From Dermatophilus congolensis (GTDB taxonomy: Bacteria > Actinomycetota > Actinomycetes > Actinomycetales > Dermatophilaceae), in assembly GCA_030538115.1 (NCBI GenBank), contig JAUNUP010000018.1, positions 64,874 through 74,191 of the forward strand: a DNA stretch of 9,318 nucleotides. Direction: 5' to 3'. The notes below the pieces were generated by a model. The model was not told where the DNA came from. It did no database searches and saw only the letters and a list, made by a program, of their open reading frames with translations. How positions within the stretch are numbered: position 1 is the first letter of the stretch; every line of letters starts with the position of its first letter. The translations under genes and the position numbers were made by a program. Of this stretch, positions 5,828 through 9,318 are shown piece by piece.

Positions 5828-6682
5828 GTGTTACGGACAGCCCTCAAACCACGCTGGTTGGGGCTCCTGGCACTCGTCCTGGCCGTTGTCGCCTCGTTCT
5901 CGTGGCTCGGTATGTGGCAGCTCGACGTGGCTCGGGACAAGTCGCATCAGGAGTCTCTCGAACGCGCCGCGTCGATGCCGGTCGAAGACGTCGCGAAGGT
6001 GCTGCCCCCGCACACACCGCTCACCTCGCAGCTCGTGGGGCGCAACGTCAAGGCGACCGGCACGTACGACGCCGAGCACCAGCTCATCGTGGTGCAGCGG
6101 CAGCTCGAGGGCAGCGTCGGCTACTGGGTGATGACACCGCTCGATGTCGACGGCTCGTATCTACCGGTCGTGCGCGGGTGGGTCTCAGACCCGGCGCAGG
6201 TGCAGCCTCCGCCCTCCGGCGAGGTCACGGTGGTGGGTGCGCTCGCCCCTCCGGAATCGGCGCCCGACAAGGACCTGGGCCTCGCGCCCGGGCAGGTCTC
6301 GACCATCGACGTCGCGAGCCTCGTCAACGAATGGGACGCGGGCACGTTCAGCGCGTTCATGTACATGGAGAGCGAGCAGCTCGCCTCCGGCGCGGCCGTG
6401 CCATGGACCCCGACACTCGTGCCCTCACCCGGATTCGGCGAGGGCGGCATCGAATGGCGCAACCTCGCCTACGCGCTGCAGTGGTGGTTCTTCGCCGCGT
6501 TCGCCGTGTACATGTGGTTCCGCATGGTGCGCGAAGACGCCCAAGGGCCACGCGAGTTCGCGGAGCCGATTAGCGCCGGCGCCGCGCCCGGCGAGGGCGA
6601 CCCGACGCCGGCTGAGCAGACCGTCCAGACCACGCAGACCACAGAACCGACAGATACCGCCGCAGGAGGCGCTCGCACATGA
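5828..6682 (+). CDS. SURF1-family cytochrome oxidase assembly protein
   Basis: This is a 284-residue inner-membrane protein of the SURF1/Shy1 family, which helps assemble heme-copper (aa3-type) cytochrome c oxidase, probably at the heme a insertion step. It has the family layout: an N-terminal membrane helix (about 11-29) ending SWLGMWQLD, an extracytoplasmic domain with GRNVKATGTYD (71-81), GYWVMTPL (98-105) and YLPVVRGWV (111-119), and a second helix (about 212-233) holding the signature NLAYALQWWFFA. A cytoplasmic tail (234-284) is low in complexity and rich in Thr, Gln, Pro and Glu, longer than the core family needs. The GTG start is set by the leaderless promoter. The stop overlaps the DUF3817 start (ATGA), so the two genes are probably translated together. 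No oxidase subunit gene is in the window. Confidence 0.92.
   Translation: MLRTALKPRWLGLLALVLAVVASFSWLGMWQLDVARDKSHQESLERAASMPVEDVAKVLPPHTPLTSQLVGRNVKATGTYDAEHQLIVVQRQLEGSVGYWVMTPLDVDGSYLPVVRGWVSDPAQVQPPPSGEVTVVGALAPPESAPDKDLGLAPGQVSTIDVASLVNEWDAGTFSAFMYMESEQLASGAAVPWTPTLVPSPGFGEGGIEWRNLAYALQWWFFAAFAVYMWFRMVREDAQGPREFAEPISAGAAPGEGDPTPAEQTVQTTQTTEPTDTAAGGART
6664..6669 (+). promoter_or_regulatory. Ribosome binding site of the DUF3817 gene inside SURF1
   Basis: AGGAGG lies nine bases before the ATG at 6679, within the last codons of SURF1. It fixes the start at the ATGA overlap and contrasts with the leaderless starts of guaB3, SURF1 and guaA, as expected for the second gene of an operon. Confidence 0.75.
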
Positions 6683-7032
6683 CAGGCCCCGTCATCCAGA
6701 CCGGATCGCAGACCCCTCAGCGTGAGAAGGTCGCGAGCGCCCTCAAACTGTTTCGCATCATGGCGTTCGTGGTCGGCCTCGGCCTGCTGCTGCTTGTGCT
6801 CGAGATCGTGCTGAAGTACGGCTTCAACAACGACATCCTCGCCTGGTGGGCGATGCCGCACGGGTTTCTCTACATGGTCTACCTGGCCGCCGTTCTGAAC
6901 CTCTCGACCGCGACGAAGATGCCTCTCGGTAAGACCGTCGGCATCATGCTCGCCGGATGCGTGCCGTTCTTGTCGTTCTGGGTCGAGCGCAAGGTGCACG
7001 AGCAGGTCAGTCGCGACTGGAACGTCGCCTGA
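6679..7032 (+). CDS. DUF3817 small integral membrane protein
   Basis: This 117-residue protein belongs to DUF3817, a family of small actinobacterial membrane proteins with no established function. About three membrane segments are visible: FRIMAFVVGLGLLLLVLEIV (25-44), a helix around HGFLYMVYLAAVLNL (61-75), and one around VGIMLAGCVPFLSFWV (87-102). The family signatures are ALKLFRIMAF (21-30), PHGFLYMVYL (60-69) and PFLSFWVERKV (96-106). The N-terminus is short and polar. The gene overlaps SURF1 by four bases, so a role in the same membrane or respiratory context is a reasonable guess. It precedes guaA by 70 bp, but guaA has its own promoter. Confidence 0.88.
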   Translation: MTGPVIQTGSQTPQREKVASALKLFRIMAFVVGLGLLLLVLEIVLKYGFNNDILAWWAMPHGFLYMVYLAAVLNLSTATKMPLGKTVGIMLAGCVPFLSFWVERKVHEQVSRDWNVA

Positions 7033-7089
7033 CCTTGTTTGAGTCGGCCCGAGGCTGCCTGGCGCTGCCTGACACGGGCACGCTCGGCA

Positions 7090-7102
7090 TAGACTCGGGC
7101 GC
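7090..7102 (+). promoter_or_regulatory. Leaderless promoter -10 box of guaA
   Basis: TAGACT (7090-7095) lies seven bases before the GTG at 7103, and no Shine-Dalgarno is present. CTGACA (7069-7074) resembles a -35 box but is only 15 bp from the -10. Two copies of GCTGCCTG (7054-7061 and 7064-7071), one helical turn apart, overlap the -35 area and could be a regulator site. Confidence 0.6.
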
Positions 7103-8677
7103 GTGACCGCCGACCTGCATTCTCGCCCTGTTCTCGTCGTCGATTTCGGCGCCCAGTACGCGCAGCTCATCGCGCGGCGGGTGCGTGAGGCGGCCGTGTT
7201 CAGCGAGGTCGTGCCGCACACGACCTCCGTGGCCGATCTGCTGGCGCGCAATCCCGGGGCGATCATCCTCTCCGGCGGGCCGTCGTCGGTCTACGCCGAA
7301 GACGCGCCTTCGCTCGACCCCGCGCTGCTGGAGGCGGGGGTGCCGGTTCTCGGGCTCTGCTACGGATTCCAGGCGATGGCCCAGGCGCTCGGCGGCACCG
7401 TCGAGCAGACCGGGGCGCGCGAGTACGGGCACACCAAGGTTTCGGTGGAGGGCGGTGGGCTCCTGCTCGAGGGTCTGCCCGCCGAGATCGCCACCTGGAT
7501 GTCGCACGGCGACGCCGTGACCGCGCTGCCGAGCGGTGTCACCGCGACCGCGTCGTCGCCCGGAGCACCCGTGGCCGCGTTCGAAGACCGCGAGCGGCGG
7601 CTCTACGGCGTGCAGTGGCACCCCGAGGTGCAGCACTCCGAATTCGGGCAGCAGGTTCTCACCAACTTTCTTCACTCGTGCGCGGGGCTGCCGGGCGACT
7701 GGACCCCGGCGAGCATCGTCGACGACCAGGTGGCCCGCATCCGCGAGCAGGTCGGCGACGCGCGCGTCATCTGCGGCTTGTCGGGCGGAGTCGACTCGTC
7801 GGTGGCCGCGGCGCTCGTACAGCGCGCGGTCGGAGACCAGTTGACCTGCGTGTTCGTCGATCACGGTCTGCTCCGCTCCGGTGAGGCCGAGCAGGTCGAG
7901 AAGGACTTCGTGAAGGCGACGGGGGTCGACCTCATCACCGTCGACGCAGCCGACACCTTTCTCGATGCGCTCGCCGGTGTCACCGACCCCGAGACGAAGC
8001 GCAAGATCATCGGCCGCGAGTTCATCCGCGCGTTCGAGCGCGCTGCCCGCGAGGTGGTGCAAGACCGGGGCGACGAAGAGCACCCGGTGAAATTCCTCGT
8101 GCAGGGCACGCTCTACCCCGACGTGGTCGAGTCCGGCGGTGGCAGCGGCACGGCGAACATCAAGAGCCACCACAACGTGGGCGGGCTGCCCGATGACCTT
8201 CAGTTCACGCTGGTCGAGCCTCTGCGTGACCTGTTCAAGGACGAGGTGCGCCAGGTCGGTCTCGAGCTGGGCGTGCCCGAGGTGATCGTGTGGCGTCAGC
8301 CGTTCCCCGGCCCCGGGCTCGGTATCCGGATCATCGGCGAGGTCACGCGCGAGCGGCTCGACATTCTGCGCGCGGCCGACGCGATCGCTCGGGCCGAGTT
8401 GTCTGCGGCGGGCATGGATCGAGACATCTGGCAGTGCCCGGTGGTGCTTCTGGCCGATGTGCGCTCGGTGGGTGTGCAGGGCGATGGCCGCACGTACGGT
8501 CATCCGATCGTGTTGCGCCCGGTGAGCAGTGAAGACGCGATGACGGCAGACTGGTCGCGTGTGCCGTACGAGACGCTGGCCCAGATCTCGAACAGAATCA
8601 CGAACGAGGTCCCTGACGTGAACCGGGTGGTGCTGGATGTGACGTCGAAGCCCCCCGGCACGATTGAGTGGGAGTGA
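7103..8677 (+). CDS. guaA: GMP synthase (glutamine-hydrolysing)
   Basis: GuaA turns XMP into GMP with ATP and glutamine, the last step of guanine nucleotide synthesis in the cytosol. The 524-residue protein has the full domain set. The class I glutamine amidotransferase domain (about 9-195) contains LSGGPSSVY (56-64), the nucleophile Cys86 in GLCYGFQ, and His173/Glu175 in QWHPE. The ATP pyrophosphatase domain has the PP-loop SGGVDSS (227-233) and VDHGLLR (252-258). The dimerisation domain (about 400-524) has [13 protein letters not shown] (401-413), [13 protein letters not shown] (472-484) and the conserved ending PPGTIEWE. The length is normal and every catalytic residue I can check is present. 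The GTG start follows a leaderless promoter. The last codons are copied downstream in a duplicated terminator block (8747-8790). Confidence 0.98.
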   Translation: MTADLHSRPVLVVDFGAQYAQLIARRVREAAVFSEVVPHTTSVADLLARNPGAIILSGGPSSVYAEDAPSLDPALLEAGVPVLGLCYGFQAMAQALGGTVEQTGAREYGHTKVSVEGGGLLLEGLPAEIATWMSHGDAVTALPSGVTATASSPGAPVAAFEDRERRLYGVQWHPEVQHSEFGQQVLTNFLHSCAGLPGDWTPASIVDDQVARIREQVGDARVICGLSGGVDSSVAAALVQRAVGDQLTCVFVDHGLLRSGEAEQVEKDFVKATGVDLITVDAADTFLDALAGVTDPETKRKIIGREFIRAFERAAREVVQDRGDEEHPVKFLVQGTLYPDVVESGGGSGTANIKSHHNVGGLPDDLQFTLVEPLRDLFKDEVRQVGLELGVPEVIVWRQPFPGPGLGIRIIGEVTRERLDILRAADAIARAELSAAGMDRDIWQCPVVLLADVRSVGVQGDGRTYGHPIVLRPVSSEDAMTADWSRVPYETLAQISNRITNEVPDVNRVVLDVTSKPPGTIEWE

Positions 8678-8725
8678 CCCCGCTTCGTGAGCGCGCGGCG
8701 GAGCCGCTTGCGAACGAAGTGGGGT
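8677..8725 (+). terminator. Terminator hairpin of guaA, copy 1
   Basis: ACCCCGCTTCGT (8677-8688) pairs with ACGAAGTGGGGT (8714-8725) over 12 bp with one G-U pair, starting at the last base of the stop codon. The loop holds a second small hairpin, GCGGC-GGA-GCCGC (8695-8707). The position directly behind the stop codon and the stem length fit an intrinsic terminator; the bases after it (TGCTCC) are not a proper U-tract. Confidence 0.65.
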
Positions 8726-8757
8726 TGCTCCTGCGACAGAAAGTGCGAGTGGGAGTG

Positions 8758-8790
8758 ACCCGCTTCGTGAGCTTGCGAGCGAAGTGGGGT
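8758..8790 (+). terminator. Terminator hairpin copy 2, upstream of the NTF2-like gene
   Basis: CCCGCTTCG (8759-8767) pairs with CGAAGTGGG (8780-8788) over nine base pairs including one G-U pair, with a 12-nt loop. It is the shorter duplicate of the guaA terminator and lies 64 bp before the next start codon. It would act as a second barrier to guaA read-through. Confidence 0.5.
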
Positions 8791-8842
8791 GTGAGTGTCA
8801 TCCTGGGGTGACGGCTGTTTCGTGGCGAGGCCACTTGATGTC

Positions 8843-8848
8843 AGGAGG
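8843..8848 (+). promoter_or_regulatory. Ribosome binding site of the NTF2-like gene
   Basis: AGGAGG stands five bases before the ATG at 8854, an ideal distance that settles the start. The promoter must lie between the duplicated terminator and this site (8791-8842), but no clear -10 is visible there. A small hairpin GTGGC-GAG-GCCAC (8822-8834) is in the leader. Confidence 0.75.
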
Positions 8849-8853
8849 AAGCG

Positions 8854-9225
8854 ATGACGAACCCGACCAGTGACGACCTGCGCCGTGCCGTACAGGGTTA
8901 TTACGACGCGTTGGATGCCGGTGACACGGAGGCGGTGCTGGATTTCTTCAGCGGTGAGGTGTTGTACCAGCGGCCGGGGTATGAGCGGTTTGTCGGTATC
9001 GAGAAGCTGCGTGAGTACTACGAGAAGTCACGGAAGTTGGCGGCGGGCCGGCATGCGGTGCGGGCGATTCTCGTGGAGGGGCACCAGGTCGCAGCTCACG
9101 GCGAGTGGGAGGGCGACCTGAAGGACGGTGGCCGTACCTCGATGGGGTTCGCGGCGATCTTCGCGTTCGACGGTAACGGCCGTATCAGCGAGCACACGAC
9201 GTATTTCTTCACGCCCGCGGTCTGA
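8854..9225 (+). CDS. NTF2-like / SnoaL-like domain protein
   Basis: This 123-residue single-domain protein has the alpha+beta cone fold of the NTF2/SnoaL/ketosteroid-isomerase superfamily. The sequence shows the usual order: an N-terminal helix (LRRAVQGYYDALDAGDTEAV, 9-28), the turn DFFSGEVLYQRPG (30-42), VGIEKLREYYEKSR (47-60), then beta strands through AILVEGHQVAAHGEWEGDL, MGFAAIFAFDGNGRI and the ending HTTYFFTPAV. Many actinobacterial proteins of this size share the YQRPG...VGIE and YFFTPAV signatures and are annotated only as nuclear transport factor 2 family. Members may be isomerases, hydrolases or simple ligand binders, and the sequence alone does not tell which. It has no signal peptide, so it is cytosolic. 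It stands alone, insulated from guaA by two terminators. Confidence 0.82.
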   Translation: MTNPTSDDLRRAVQGYYDALDAGDTEAVLDFFSGEVLYQRPGYERFVGIEKLREYYEKSRKLAAGRHAVRAILVEGHQVAAHGEWEGDLKDGGRTSMGFAAIFAFDGNGRISEHTTYFFTPAV

Positions 9226-9257
9226 CGGGTCGGCGAGGCCTTCGAGTCTGCATCCCC

Positions 9258-9311
9258 ATGCCGTGGCACAGCTGCGTCCGGCGAGGTGCGCGAGAACATG
9301 TGCCACGGCAC
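9258..9311. repeat. Inverted palindrome pair at the right end (same family as 13-225)
   Basis: ATGCCGTGGCAC (9258-9269) and GTGCCACGGCAC (9300-9311) are the same variant pair as at 120-174. They form a 12-bp stem (9259-9270 with 9299-9310) around a 28-nt loop. The pair begins 32 bp after the stop codon of the NTF2-like gene, so it may end that transcript. The array could continue beyond the window edge. The rest of 9226-9318 shows nothing else I can name. Confidence 0.75.
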
Positions 9312-9318
9312 CTCCGTC

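Larger units (their letters stand above)
8666..8790 (+). repeat. Direct duplication of the guaA tail and terminator
   Basis: The block 8666-8725 is repeated at 8747-8790. The copies align from GAGTGGGAGTGA (the end of guaA: Glu-Trp-Glu-stop) through both hairpin arms. The second copy lacks one C and the 15-bp inner hairpin (8693-8707) and has one A-to-G change (8713 in copy 1, 8779 in copy 2... aligned within TTGCGA/GCGAAG). The 21 bp between the copies (8726-8746) are unique. Together they act as, or descend from, a tandem terminator. Confidence 0.8.

Noticed and set aside
6398..6409. Another palindrome copy (GTGCCATGGACC) inside SURF1
   Set aside because: It has two mismatches and encodes ordinary SURF1 residues; it is best explained as chance.
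7047..7100. Inverted repeat GCCCGAG / CTCGGGC before guaA as an attenuator or riboswitch
   Set aside because: The arms are 40 bp apart and the right arm overlaps the -10 region; if guaA is leaderless the structure is not in its mRNA.
2807..8503. Long open frames on the minus strand opposite guaB3, the ALDH-like gene and guaA (up to about 500 codons)
   Set aside because: They are antisense to genes with clear family motifs, their translations are Arg/His/Asp-rich with no recognisable domain, and such frames are expected in very GC-rich DNA.

Overview
The window looks like a stretch of the core chromosome of a high-GC Gram-positive actinobacterium. The evidence is the very GC-rich DNA, GTG starts preceded directly by TANNNT-type -10 boxes (leaderless genes), GuaB3 and DUF3817 (typically actinobacterial families), and the gene order guaB3 - aldehyde dehydrogenase-like - SURF1 - DUF3817 - guaA. 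From memory of gene neighbourhoods I would guess Micrococcales (Dermacoccaceae/Intrasporangiaceae-like), but the genus cannot be read from the sequence. SURF1 points to an aerobe with a heme-copper terminal oxidase.

Layout. Positions 1-257 are non-coding and carry seven copies of a 12-bp palindrome (GTGCCATGGCAC and variants), partly as a 38-bp tandem repeat and partly as a perfect 17-bp hairpin. The hairpin lies just beyond the end of a secreted family 3 glycoside hydrolase on the minus strand (258-2654). A 269-bp divergent promoter region separates the hydrolase from guaB3 (2924-4045), followed 17 bp later by a succinate-semialdehyde-dehydrogenase-like gene (4063-5721) that appears to have lost its catalytic residues. 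After a hairpin and a CRP/GlxR-like dyad come a leaderless SURF1 gene (5828-6682), an overlapping DUF3817 membrane protein gene (6679-7032), and guaA (7103-8677) with its own leaderless promoter. Behind guaA lies a terminator that has been duplicated together with the last codons of guaA. A small NTF2/SnoaL-like gene (8854-9225) follows, and the window ends in two more copies of the 12-bp palindrome family (9258-9311).

How the genes work together. guaA makes GMP from XMP. guaB3 is a CBS-less IMP dehydrogenase relative without the catalytic cysteine, so the purine theme brackets two unrelated pieces: a probable ALDH pseudoenzyme and a SURF1/DUF3817 pair tied to the membrane and respiration. 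The hydrolase and the NTF2-like protein are accessory genes at the edges.

I see no phage, transposase, toxin-antitoxin, CRISPR or defence genes. The unusual points are the palindrome clusters at both ends, the ALDH-like protein with all three catalytic positions substituted beside a Cys-less GuaB3, the duplicated guaA tail/terminator, and the shared leaderless promoter design.
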